Notes under the pieces: generated by a model
Seen by the model: only the letters and a program-made list of their open reading frames with translations
Database searches by the model: none
Told to the model about the DNA's origin: nothing
Assembly: GCA_946625485.1 (NCBI GenBank)
Contig: CAMOTB010000002.1
Coordinates: forward strand, 1-60,610
Length of the DNA stretch: 60,610 bases
Origin: an uncultured Bacteroidales bacterium
Lineage (GTDB): Bacteria > Bacteroidota > Bacteroidia > Bacteroidales > UBA932
Reading direction: 5' to 3'
Program-made: the position numbers and the translations under genes
In this document: positions 18,872-28,346 of the stretch, in pieces
How the letters are laid out: the number at the start of each line of letters is the position of its first letter
Position numbering within the stretch: position 1 is the stretch's first letter

Positions 18872-19696
18872 TTAAGGGATATTGACTTCCTTCACTTCGG
18901 AGTAGTTGTAGCGGCGGTTGCCGGTACCGGCCGGAGTACCGTAATTGATACGGGCGGCGGCGCGGATGAAGACCTTGCGGCCCGGCCGGATCGTACCGTT
19001 GGAATGGATCGTGACGGGCTGTCCGAGCAAGTCCTCGAAGGCGGCGCCGGCATACTCGTTCACGCCGTTCCAGGAGGTATAGCTGTTGCCGGCTCCCAGG
19101 GTGTTGGAGTAGCTGACATACAAGCGGACATCCGTTACATTGGCCATGGCGTCGCTGTAGCCGCCCATCGGCTCGACCTTCTCGCGAAACTCGTCGCGGG
19201 TGACGGCACGGGTCACCTTGACCTGGGCCGTGATCTGGCCGCCGCTGACGACCGGCTCACCGACGATTTCGACGTTGAGGAAAGGCTGGACCTTGAATTC
19301 GACGTTGGTCGTACCCTTGATGTCGGTCGTGACCGATCCGTCCTCGATCAGTTCTCCGTCGGCAGTCTCGCGGACGATGGGGATGAACGGACCGTCCACG
19401 CGGATGTTGTAGTTGCCTTTGAAGATTCTGGTGTTGTGGTAGGTGCCGTCATCGCTGCAGTAAAAGTCCTGCGGAGTGACGTTGTCTCCGTAGCTGAGCT
19501 CGACGAGGCGGATCCGGATGCCGTTGGAGCTGGTCTCCGTCAGGACGGGGTTGCCGGTGGCGACATCCACGACCTTTACGTTGAGCGTCTCTTCCGGTGC
19601 GTCGTAGTTGTCCAGCTTGAAGAGGGAGCAGGACGAAAGACTCAGTACGAAGAATGCTCCCGCCAATGCATGCATTAGTATCTTTTTCATATTCAT
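18872..19696 (-). CDS. DUF3823-like lipoprotein downstream of SusD
   Basis: Lipobox LSLSSC; LDNYDAPEETLNVKVVD... and GTYHNTRIFKGNYNIRVDGPF typical of DUF3823 proteins next to SusD. Confidence 0.75.
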   Translation of the reverse strand: MNMKKILMHALAGAFFVLSLSSCSLFKLDNYDAPEETLNVKVVDVATGNPVLTETSSNGIRIRLVELSYGDNVTPQDFYCSDDGTYHNTRIFKGNYNIRVDGPFIPIVRETADGELIEDGSVTTDIKGTTNVEFKVQPFLNVEIVGEPVVSGGQITAQVKVTRAVTRDEFREKVEPMGGYSDAMANVTDVRLYVSYSNTLGAGNSYTSWNGVNEYAGAAFEDLLGQPVTIHSNGTIRPGRKVFIRAAARINYGTPAGTGNRRYNYSEVKEVNIP

Positions 19697-19707
19697 GGTC
19701 TCCTATA

Positions 19708-21780
19708 TTATCTGTTGGGCTGCTGGTCGATCACGTCGCTCTTGCTGACCTCTCCGCCAGGGATGGCGAAGTAGTAGTTGACAGGGGAGTAACTGAAGGT
19801 CTTGCGGTTGTCGAACGCAATGTCGAAGAACCATTTGCCAGCCTGGGTGGAATAGAATGAATGGAATCCCTGGAAAGCGAACTGCGAGCCGTCGCCGAAG
19901 GTATTCTTGTCCTTCCGGACGCCCCAGAAACCGTCGCGGTTGTCCTCGTCGAGGACTCTCCAGCGGCGCAGGTCCCACTTGGTCTTGTGCTCGTAGGCGA
20001 GTTCCTTGCGGCGCTCCTTGCGGACGATGTCGCGGCTCTCGTTGGTGCCGGCCAGTTTGACACTGATGACATTGGCACCGGCACGACGCTGGATCGCCTG
20101 GATGGATTCCGTCGCCACCTGCAGCATGTCGTCGCCCACGGGTGAAGGCTGGCCGGCGATGGAGAGTTCCACAGCGGCTTCGGCCGCCGCCAGCAGGACA
20201 TCGGCATAGCGCATCAGGATGAAGGGCTGGTCCGAACGGCCTTCTCCGATCTCACTGAGCGGACGCTCGGGATCAAGGTACTTGCGAAGGTACAGGCCCG
20301 TGAAGGTGGACTCGGCGTTGGAATAGAAGGGCCCATTCTCGCCGGCCGCGTTCATGGATACCTCCTGGCCCGTCTTCGGGTCGGTGAACTTGACGACCGG
20401 GTTGGAAGATCCGACGTTGCTGGCCAGATACAGGGTCCGGTTGTTGGCATCCGTATAAGCGGACAGGTGATAATACTGCTGGGAACGCTGCGAGTAGCTG
20501 TAGCTGGGCTTCAGCACCGGGATCGGGACGCTGCCGGTATAGACGCCGTCGCGGACCTCGATCACGTCCTTCTTGAATACGTCGCCCGGGAAGATGATGT
20601 ATGCCCGCAGACGCGGCTCAGCCGTCTTGAAGAAGTCCATCGGCGTATCATAGAGGAGATAGTTGCCGTTGGAGTGGGCCGTACCGTCCGTCGTGCGGAT
20701 GGTGCCGTCCGCATAGCGGTCGAAGCCGTCGAAGAGCTCCATGAAGTCCTCGGTGGGGCAGGTGCCGGCCGACAGCGGCATACGGTAGATCCAGGGCGAG
20801 CTGTAGGCGTCCAGTCCGTGGGACAGGGTCGGATAGGAGTACTCCTTGACCAGGATGTTCTCGGGGCTGGAGAGATCGCGCCACATGTCATTCATGTTGT
20901 TGTATTGGGCTTCGCGGTCGCCCTCGACCCATTTCTTCATGTATAGGGAATACTTGCCGGAAGCGATCACTTCCTTGGCGGCCTTGTACGCTTCGGCGAA
21001 ATACTTGTTGGAGCAGGCCTGCCACTCATTCTCGGCAAAGCCGATCACGCGGACGCCGGTCTTCTCGCCCAGTCCGGTAAGGCGGCCGGTCACCTGCTCG
21101 TTGTACTTGGCGACGGAGCCGGCATACAGCATGGCTTCGGCCTTGAAGGCCAGGGCGGCGTACTTGTTGGGCGTATCGGTGAAAGTGGAGGATGCCGGCA
21201 GCAGGCTGACGGCCATATCCCAGTCTTCGAGGATGAAGTCCCAGGTGTCCTTCTCGGAGGAACGGGCTACTTCGATGTCGCCATCGAAGGGATAGGTGAT
21301 CTCGTTTTTGACGATAGGTACGCCCCCGAAACGGCGGGCCATCTGCGTGTAGGCATAGGCCCGGACGAAATACCCTTGCCCGAGGAACTCGTTGTAGGTG
21401 AGTTCGGGATAGTTCTCCTTGTAGTTGGGGAGATTCTCGATGAGGTGGTTGGCGTCGCGGATCAGGACGAAGGCCTTGCCCCACCAGGGCGTGTCTTCGT
21501 TTACGAACGAAGCGCAGATGCCGTCACGGTTGAGGGCTTCGCCGGTTCCTTCGATACCGAGGCTTCCGAGCCAGGAGTTGCCGTTGAAGCCCCACTGGGC
21601 CATGTACTTGAACTCTTCCCAAGGCATCTGGCTGTATAGCCGGGACAGGTAAATGGACATGCCGGCCTGGTTGGACAGCAGGGAGTCGTCGGAGACGATG
21701 TTCTTCGGCGGGATATCCAGGCTGACGCAGGCCGTCGCTGCGAAGAGCGTGAAAATCAAAGTGTAGAATATCTTTTTCAT
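19708..21780 (-). CDS. RagB/SusD family lipoprotein
   Basis: MKKIFYTLIFTLFAATACVSLD; ILMRYADVLLAAAEAAVEL; RRKELAYEHKTKWDLRRW. Confidence 0.92.
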   Translation of the reverse strand: MKKIFYTLIFTLFAATACVSLDIPPKNIVSDDSLLSNQAGMSIYLSRLYSQMPWEEFKYMAQWGFNGNSWLGSLGIEGTGEALNRDGICASFVNEDTPWWGKAFVLIRDANHLIENLPNYKENYPELTYNEFLGQGYFVRAYAYTQMARRFGGVPIVKNEITYPFDGDIEVARSSEKDTWDFILEDWDMAVSLLPASSTFTDTPNKYAALAFKAEAMLYAGSVAKYNEQVTGRLTGLGEKTGVRVIGFAENEWQACSNKYFAEAYKAAKEVIASGKYSLYMKKWVEGDREAQYNNMNDMWRDLSSPENILVKEYSYPTLSHGLDAYSSPWIYRMPLSAGTCPTEDFMELFDGFDRYADGTIRTTDGTAHSNGNYLLYDTPMDFFKTAEPRLRAYIIFPGDVFKKDVIEVRDGVYTGSVPIPVLKPSYSYSQRSQQYYHLSAYTDANNRTLYLASNVGSSNPVVKFTDPKTGQEVSMNAAGENGPFYSNAESTFTGLYLRKYLDPERPLSEIGEGRSDQPFILMRYADVLLAAAEAAVELSIAGQPSPVGDDMLQVATESIQAIQRRAGANVISVKLAGTNESRDIVRKERRKELAYEHKTKWDLRRWRVLDEDNRDGFWGVRKDKNTFGDGSQFAFQGFHSFYSTQAGKWFFDIAFDNRKTFSYSPVNYYFAIPGGEVSKSDVIDQQPNR

Positions 21781-21796
21781 ACTGCTGATCTCCATA

Positions 21797-24700
21797 CTAG
21801 AAGTTGATGTTAAGACCGATCGTGTAGGACTTGTTCAGCGGGTAGAGACGGCCGTAGGAGTCGGCCGGGTGCTCCGGGTCGATGTACTTGACCTTCGTCC
21901 AGGTGAGAGGGTTGTAGGCATTGGCATAGATCCGCAGCCCCAGAGTCTTGAAGGCCGGGATCTTCGGCAGGGTGTAGCCGATCTCGACGGACTTCAGACG
22001 CAGGTAGTTGACGGGCTGCGTGTTGAAATCACTGTTGGCGTATGCGGAGTTGCCGCCGAAGGCATAGGTGCCGGGGATCCACTTGAGGGACTGGTCATAG
22101 ACATCGACATAGTCCTCCGTCTCCGGATGCCAGCGATCCCAGAACTGCTCTAGCATACCGCCGCCGTGCTGGCCCCAGACGCCGAGTTGCGGTTCGCCGA
22201 ACTGTACGCTGCCGAGGGCGGAACCCTGGAAGAGGATGCTGAAGTCGAGGCTCTTCCAGCCGCCGTCGATCGCCAGGGAGTAGTTGAGCCAGGGGGTCTG
22301 GTCGAAGGTGTACGGGTGGATGTCGTTGCTGTCAATGCGGCCGTCCTCGTTCCAGTCCAGATACTTGAAGTCGCCGGGCTTGGTGCCGTTGGACTTGTAC
22401 ATGTCGTAGGTCCAGATGTCTTCCCAGCTGGTGAACTGGCCTGCGGTCTCATAGCCGAACACGACGCCCTGGTAACGGTTGTTCATGTTGTCGTTGCGCC
22501 AACGGTCGTAGGAGTTGCCGAACTGTTCCGGCGTGCGCTGGACGTAAGTCAGCCACTTGTTGCGGGTGATGGACATCATCGCCTTGGCCTGGTAGCGGAA
22601 GTCTCCGATGCGGTTGCGGTGGCTCAGCTCCAGCTCAAAGCCCATGTGGCTGTCGCTGTTGGCGTTGAAGTTCGGTGCGGTGGCACCCACGATGGTCGGG
22701 ACCTCCGAATTCATGCGTGCGTACAGGCCGGTCCGGAGGCGGTGGAAGTAGTCAAAAGTGATGCCAAACAGACCGTCCCAAGCCTCGAAATCGACACCGA
22801 CGTTGAAGGTCTTGTTGGTGTACCAGGTGATGTCCTTGTTGGCCAGGGCCAGCGGTGTGGCGCTCATGACCCAGGAACCCAGATAGTAAACGGGACCGTA
22901 GCCGGTGTAATAACCGTTGTCTGACAGGTTGGCGGCGGGATAGGTGTAGCCGGTGGCCCACTCGTAGTCGGAGCCGTCGTAACCGGTCTCACCGTAGCTG
23001 ACGCGGAATTTCAACTGATTGATGAAGCTCAGCGCGCCGTCCTTGAACCAAGGCTCCTGTGAGACTCTCCACGCAGCGGAGACCGAGGGGAAGAAGCCCC
23101 ACTGGTGGCCCGGATAGAAACGGGAAGACGCGTCGTAGCGGAACTGGCCTTCGATCAGGTAACGCTCGTCGTAGTTGTAGTTGAGACGTCCGATCAGGGA
23201 CCGGTAAGAGTATTCATACAGCGCGCCCTGAGAGACTTGGTGGTCTTCAGCGGTCAGGCCGGTGAAGTACGGGGTGGCAAAGGCGAGGTTGCCGAATCCG
23301 GTGAATCCGTTGGCATCCTTCTTCTGGATTTCCCAGCCGGTCATGGCGCCGATCCTGTGCTTGCCGAACTGGCGGTCATAGTTGAGGATCGCCTGGAGCA
23401 TGAGGTTCCGGTAGGTGTTGTCCGTGCGGGTCAGCTGGCTGGGGGAGGAGGCGGCGTACAACTTCGTGTCATAGGAGTCCGTTTCTGCGTTGTAGGCGTA
23501 CTGATAGTATTCCTTACGGTACTTCTCGTACTGGTTGAAGCGGAAGTCATAGCTCGCCATTCCCTTGATTGAAAGTCCCTTGAGGACATCGGTCAGCGTA
23601 CCGAAATCATAGGTAAGGGAGGCGTTGGCGTTGAAGTTCTTGTTGTTGTTGGTCCGGTGTCCGGAAATGTCGGAGTAGATACGGGCGACGGAGTTCCAGT
23701 CCAGTTCGAGATCCTGGTAGTTGAGCATCGTCTGCTCCGGATCGGCATACGCCTTCCAGATGGTGCTCTGCTTCCACCAGTAGCGGATGATCAGCTCCGG
23801 ATCGTCAATCGGGTTGTGAAGGTCTTCCGCATAACCGGAGAGGTTGAGATTGAACTTCATCCCGTCGAAGAGCTCGGAAGTGACATTCGCGCGCAGGTTG
23901 TATTTGTTGTAGTTGGTGTCGCCGCTCTTCCAGAAACCTTCCTGGAAGAAATAGCCCAGACCTACGTAGAACTGCGTCTTCTCGCTGCCGCCGCTGATGG
24001 AAACATCGTGGCGGCTCTGCGGGGCGATGTTCTGGATGATGAGGTCGTTCCAGTTGGTGCCGGTGAGCTTGCCGCTGCGGTATTGCTCGACCACTTCCTC
24101 CGGGAATTCGCCGACACCGCCTTCGAAGCCGCCCCGGTTGCGCTCGTTGACAAGCAGGACCGAGTTGAGGGCGCTCATCTGGCGGGGCAGGCTGGCCGGC
24201 GTCTGGAAGGTGTAGCTTCCGTCATAGCTGACGCGGGTCTTGCCGGCTTGTCCGGCCTTCGTCGTGACGAGGATGACACCGTTACCGCCCCGGAGGCCGT
24301 AGATGGAAGCGGCGGCATCCTTCAAGACGGAGACGTTCTCGATATCCGAAGGGGAGAGACGCTGGAAGTCCGCGATCTCACGCGGCGTGCCGTCGATGAC
24401 GACGAGCGGGCTGCCAAGTCCGCGGATATCCATGGATGCGGCATACTGGCCCGGTTCGGCCGTCCGCTGCCAGACACGTACGCCGGCCACGCGGCCCGTC
24501 AGCATGTTCTGGGGGTTCTCCGTTTTGGTTTTGATCATCTGGTCGCCGCCTACGGCTGCAATGGCGCCGGTCAGGGAACCGCGCTTCTGGGTGCCGTAAC
24601 CCACGACCACGACGCTTTCAAGGAAGGTATTGTCCTCGGCGAGGACCACGTTGATGACGCCCCGGCCGTTGACGGGGATCGCTTGGGAGGCCATACCGAC

Positions 24701-24931
24701 GGAGGAGAACTCCAGAATGGCGTCGGCGGGTACCGTGATGCTGTATTTTCCGTCCAGGTCTGTCGGAACACCCGTCGTGGAGCCTTGGGCGATGACGCTG
24801 GCTCCGATGACCGGCTGTCCGGACTGGTCGGAGACGACACCGGAGACCGTGACCCGGTTTTGGGCAAATGAGAGTGTGCCGGCCAGGATCAGCCACAACA
24901 CGCTCATCAGTTTTACAATACGTTTGTTCAT
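21797..24931 (-). CDS. SusC/RagA family TonB-linked outer membrane protein
   Basis: VSGVVSDQSGQPVIGASVIAQGSTTGVPTDLDGKYSI; VVVVGYGTQKRGSLTGAIA; DAAASIYGLRGGNGVILVTTK. Confidence 0.95.
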   Translation of the reverse strand: MNKRIVKLMSVLWLILAGTLSFAQNRVTVSGVVSDQSGQPVIGASVIAQGSTTGVPTDLDGKYSITVPADAILEFSSVGMASQAIPVNGRGVINVVLAEDNTFLESVVVVGYGTQKRGSLTGAIAAVGGDQMIKTKTENPQNMLTGRVAGVRVWQRTAEPGQYAASMDIRGLGSPLVVIDGTPREIADFQRLSPSDIENVSVLKDAAASIYGLRGGNGVILVTTKAGQAGKTRVSYDGSYTFQTPASLPRQMSALNSVLLVNERNRGGFEGGVGEFPEEVVEQYRSGKLTGTNWNDLIIQNIAPQSRHDVSISGGSEKTQFYVGLGYFFQEGFWKSGDTNYNKYNLRANVTSELFDGMKFNLNLSGYAEDLHNPIDDPELIIRYWWKQSTIWKAYADPEQTMLNYQDLELDWNSVARIYSDISGHRTNNNKNFNANASLTYDFGTLTDVLKGLSIKGMASYDFRFNQYEKYRKEYYQYAYNAETDSYDTKLYAASSPSQLTRTDNTYRNLMLQAILNYDRQFGKHRIGAMTGWEIQKKDANGFTGFGNLAFATPYFTGLTAEDHQVSQGALYEYSYRSLIGRLNYNYDERYLIEGQFRYDASSRFYPGHQWGFFPSVSAAWRVSQEPWFKDGALSFINQLKFRVSYGETGYDGSDYEWATGYTYPAANLSDNGYYTGYGPVYYLGSWVMSATPLALANKDITWYTNKTFNVGVDFEAWDGLFGITFDYFHRLRTGLYARMNSEVPTIVGATAPNFNANSDSHMGFELELSHRNRIGDFRYQAKAMMSITRNKWLTYVQRTPEQFGNSYDRWRNDNMNNRYQGVVFGYETAGQFTSWEDIWTYDMYKSNGTKPGDFKYLDWNEDGRIDSNDIHPYTFDQTPWLNYSLAIDGGWKSLDFSILFQGSALGSVQFGEPQLGVWGQHGGGMLEQFWDRWHPETEDYVDVYDQSLKWIPGTYAFGGNSAYANSDFNTQPVNYLRLKSVEIGYTLPKIPAFKTLGLRIYANAYNPLTWTKVKYIDPEHPADSYGRLYPLNKSYTIGLNINF

Positions 24932-24945
24932 ATTGCCGTTTGGTA

Positions 24946-26409
24946 TTATTGTTTATTTTCAATCAGATGCTTGGCCAGTACCGCGTATTCTGCGGCAAAG
25001 GCGAAGGTGAACATTCCTTCCACGTTGTTGCGGGAACGGTCTACGTTCCATCCGGCCAGCAGGCTGGAGGGGAGCATGTCCTTGTACAGGTAGTTCTCCC
25101 AAGCGTAGTCCAGGTTGTCCTGGAAGGACTTGAGAGGTTTCTGCGCTCCGCTATAGGCGGGGTATGCGGCGGCATAGCCGCGCATCAGGACGCCGTTGAA
25201 CCAGTTGTTGAAGCCGGAGATGTCGTAGGTATAGAGCCCTTGCTTGACCGTGCCGAGCTTGGCAAAGTAGCCGAAACTCTTGTCGGTGAGCGCCTTCAGG
25301 TCATCCAGATACTGGGTGTCCTTGGTGACGCGGTACAAGTCGGCTGCCCCGGAGAGCATCGTCCCGCTGTTGTAGCTGAAAGCCGGTCCCACCCGGTCGT
25401 AGAGCGGCGTGTGCTTGCGGTATTGCTGACCGTCCACCGTCTCGTACTCGGGTTTGCCGCCACCGCTGCGGTAGCCGCCCATCATGTCGTCATAGACGCC
25501 GTCCGGGCGCAGCAGATGACTCTTCTGCCAGCGATAGACCTTGACCGCCCATTCCAGGTAGGCGTCGGCCTTGCGCATCGTTTTCTTCGAGCGGGTACCG
25601 TCCGGGTTTACGATGCCGAAGGTGACCGTATTGTCTTTGCCGGCATAGATTTCTGCCAGGGCGACGAGCGGGCTGACCATCGGGCCGTTGCTGCAGGCAT
25701 GTTTGGTGACGTAGCCCGGCCCCCAGGGGATGCCGCCGTTCTCTTGTCCGGCTGCGTCGAGGGTGGTGTCCCATCCGTCCATGACGTAGGCGGTCAACGA
25801 TTCGGCTTCAGTCAGGAAGCGGGACTGGCCTGTCACCTTCCAGGCGCCGATCAGTTCGCGGACCAGCCACATCTGGTCGTCATAGACGTTGAGGACACCG
25901 CTCACGTCGGCCGTTCCGGGCCCCTCGCCGCGGTTGACTGCGTAAGGATGCCAGGTCGCCGTCTGGGTGTACGAAGTCAGCGTCAGGGTCCCTTTGTAGA
26001 ACTGGGCTCCTTCGTACAACTTGTCCAGCTGCGTGCAGAAGTGGGCGAACTTTTGCTCGTACAGGCTGCTTTCGCCGGCTTCTTTCTGCAGCTGCAACGC
26101 TTCCAGGATGGCGACAGTCGCTTCGATGGCCGAGGTGTACATCCAGATGCTGCCAGTCTCGGAGGAACGGCTCCCGCTGTACGGATTGTAGTAGCGTGAC
26201 ATCTTGCTGCCCTCGAAGTAGTTATCGAAGGCGGCGTCGGCCAGCGTGATGGCCCTGCGTAGGTTGGCGCCCGGCGTTCCGGCGGTTTCGGCCGGCGTGA
26301 CGGGTTTCTCTTTTCCGGACTCCGGATCGGACGGTTTGTCCGAGCAGCTCCCGGCCGTCAGGATGACGGTCAGCAGGGTGGATGACAACAGGGTAAGGAA
26401 TTCTTTCAT
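24946..26409 (-). CDS. GH76 family glycoside hydrolase (alpha-1,6-mannanase-type lipoprotein)
   Basis: Lipobox LTAGSC; VYDDQMWLVRELIGAWKVTG (paired Asp), NGGIPWGPGY, NSGTMLSGAADLYRVT typical of GH76. Confidence 0.85.
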   Translation of the reverse strand: MKEFLTLLSSTLLTVILTAGSCSDKPSDPESGKEKPVTPAETAGTPGANLRRAITLADAAFDNYFEGSKMSRYYNPYSGSRSSETGSIWMYTSAIEATVAILEALQLQKEAGESSLYEQKFAHFCTQLDKLYEGAQFYKGTLTLTSYTQTATWHPYAVNRGEGPGTADVSGVLNVYDDQMWLVRELIGAWKVTGQSRFLTEAESLTAYVMDGWDTTLDAAGQENGGIPWGPGYVTKHACSNGPMVSPLVALAEIYAGKDNTVTFGIVNPDGTRSKKTMRKADAYLEWAVKVYRWQKSHLLRPDGVYDDMMGGYRSGGGKPEYETVDGQQYRKHTPLYDRVGPAFSYNSGTMLSGAADLYRVTKDTQYLDDLKALTDKSFGYFAKLGTVKQGLYTYDISGFNNWFNGVLMRGYAAAYPAYSGAQKPLKSFQDNLDYAWENYLYKDMLPSSLLAGWNVDRSRNNVEGMFTFAFAAEYAVLAKHLIENKQ

Positions 26410-26423
26410 CAGTCAGAGTCGGA

Positions 26424-28310
26424 TTAGTCCATCTCGATGCCGTAAATGCAGAGTTTCTGCTCTCCGTCTCTCGTGGCGCCCTTGTACACGCCGAGGGCAA
26501 TCACGACATCCTGGCCCTTGTAGGCAGACAAGTCGTACACAAACTCAGCGTAGTCCTTCGGGTCGCCTGCTCCGGACTCGTGGAGGAATTGCCAGCAACC
26601 GTTCTCTGTAGCGCTTGCGCTCCGGGCCGTGTTGGAAACCGGATCGAGGGCTTTGGCCTGGCAGGTGGCGACCGGCACAACCGTCACGCGGAATACGGTT
26701 GGGGCCGTGCTTGAGAAGGTGCGCACGCGCAGGTGCAGTTTGTCATTTGCGTCTGTGATGGAGAAGCGGTTGTACAGGTAGCTTTCCGGGGTGTTGTAGT
26801 TGGCGTCGATGCCGCTGCGGGTCTTGATGGTGTAGCCTTCGCCGTTGATCGGTTCGACATCCTTGTTGACATACTGGAGCGTCCAGTTGACGGCCAGGTG
26901 GTTGGTCCCGGTCCACATGTTGTAGCCCTGCTGGCTCCAGGGATTGTGCTTGCGGCGGGCACTCTTTACGTCAGGCTGGCCGCCGCCGTCGATGTTGAGA
27001 TTGGAGTTCAGGCCGAGGTTCATGCCGGTGAAGGAGGTTTTTTCGTTGACCGTCATGGACGTGAGGTTCTCCTTGGTGAAGCAGCGCCAATTCGCGCCTT
27101 CGACGGGTGTGCCGGGGAGGGCGTCGTCGCCGCTGACAGCCGAAGGAGCGAAGCAGACGCGCCTCACGGGGAGGTGATAGTCACCGCCTGCCTGGGTGTA
27201 GTAGATGCCGAGGGCGATCACCACATCCTTGCCGACGAACTTGCTCAGGTCGAAAGAGTAGGAACTGTAGTTGCCGTCCCCGTGCGTCTTTTCACCGATC
27301 TTTTCGGGCTTGACTGCGCCGTCGGTGATATTGAGGACCTGCACGTCGAAGTGGATCGGGTCGGCTGCGGTCGCACTGTGGGTGCGGACCAGCGTGCTCA
27401 TGATCTTGTTGCCCTCGTCGATATGCTTGCGGCCGTAGAAGAAGGCGTTGAAGTTGTCGCCGTCTCCGCGTTTACCGTACCCTCCGTGGGTGACCAAGGC
27501 GCAGCCTTCCGCCTCATAGCGGTAGTGGCCGTAGGACTGCCAGGCGGACATGTAGCCGCAGGACCAGTCATTGATGCCGCCGAATCCGGTCGATCCGCGG
27601 TAGTTGTTGCCGTACCAGACTTCGGCGTCAGCGGCCTGCTGCCATGTCAGGCTCGGGAAGACGAAGCCGCCACCCAGACGGACGGTCGAAACGGTTGCAG
27701 TGCCGTCGATGAATTCGGAGAGCTTGACCTTTTTGGTATAGGAACTGCCGTCGGCCGTGGAATAGGTCAGGGTGTAGTCCTTCAGGGTCAGGCCTTCCAG
27801 CGCGAAAGAGCCATCCTCGCCCGTGGTTACGGAAATGACGCCGTTGGAGACTTGTACGCCGGGGAGCGGTTTTCCGTCGGCCGCGTTGAAAACGTATCCC
27901 TTGATGACGGCTTCTGAAAACTCGAGGCGGGGATTGATCTCGATGGTCCCGCCTTCGGTAAAGCGTGCGGCCTCCAGGGTGTAGGCCACGGTAGCGAATC
28001 CCTGTTTGGCAAATGTGATGAAACGCGCATTGGACGGCACCTCGGCGACGGAGAAGGATCCGTCAGCACCGGTCTTGGCCGTCTTGCGCACCTCCCGTTG
28101 GGCGTTGGTGCCCATGAAGGTCACATCCACATCGGCAAGCAGGTTGTCAAAGGTATCCATGACGGTACCTTTCACCGTCGCGGTTCCGATCACGCTGTCA
28201 TCCCAGGTCCCGGCCTCTTCCTTGAGGTCGTTGCAGGACAGGGCCAGGAGCGCGCTCAGCGCCGTAGCGGCAAAGAGAGTGAAGACTCTCAAATTCAGCT
28301 GATGCTTCAT
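26424..28310 (-). CDS. surface lipoprotein with carboxypeptidase-regulatory-like domains and two CBM-like repeats (putative glycan-binding protein)
   Basis: Lipobox LLALSC; TATVKGTVMDTFDNLLADVDVTF and AVIKGYVFNAADGKPLPGVQV; repeated YSFDLSKFVGKDVVIALGIY / FVYDLSAYKGQDVVIALGVY. Confidence 0.65.
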   Translation of the reverse strand: MKHQLNLRVFTLFAATALSALLALSCNDLKEEAGTWDDSVIGTATVKGTVMDTFDNLLADVDVTFMGTNAQREVRKTAKTGADGSFSVAEVPSNARFITFAKQGFATVAYTLEAARFTEGGTIEINPRLEFSEAVIKGYVFNAADGKPLPGVQVSNGVISVTTGEDGSFALEGLTLKDYTLTYSTADGSSYTKKVKLSEFIDGTATVSTVRLGGGFVFPSLTWQQAADAEVWYGNNYRGSTGFGGINDWSCGYMSAWQSYGHYRYEAEGCALVTHGGYGKRGDGDNFNAFFYGRKHIDEGNKIMSTLVRTHSATAADPIHFDVQVLNITDGAVKPEKIGEKTHGDGNYSSYSFDLSKFVGKDVVIALGIYYTQAGGDYHLPVRRVCFAPSAVSGDDALPGTPVEGANWRCFTKENLTSMTVNEKTSFTGMNLGLNSNLNIDGGGQPDVKSARRKHNPWSQQGYNMWTGTNHLAVNWTLQYVNKDVEPINGEGYTIKTRSGIDANYNTPESYLYNRFSITDANDKLHLRVRTFSSTAPTVFRVTVVPVATCQAKALDPVSNTARSASATENGCWQFLHESGAGDPKDYAEFVYDLSAYKGQDVVIALGVYKGATRDGEQKLCIYGIEMD

Positions 28311-28346
28311 GGTTTGTTTGGTTTGTGTTATGAATGGGTGAATAGA

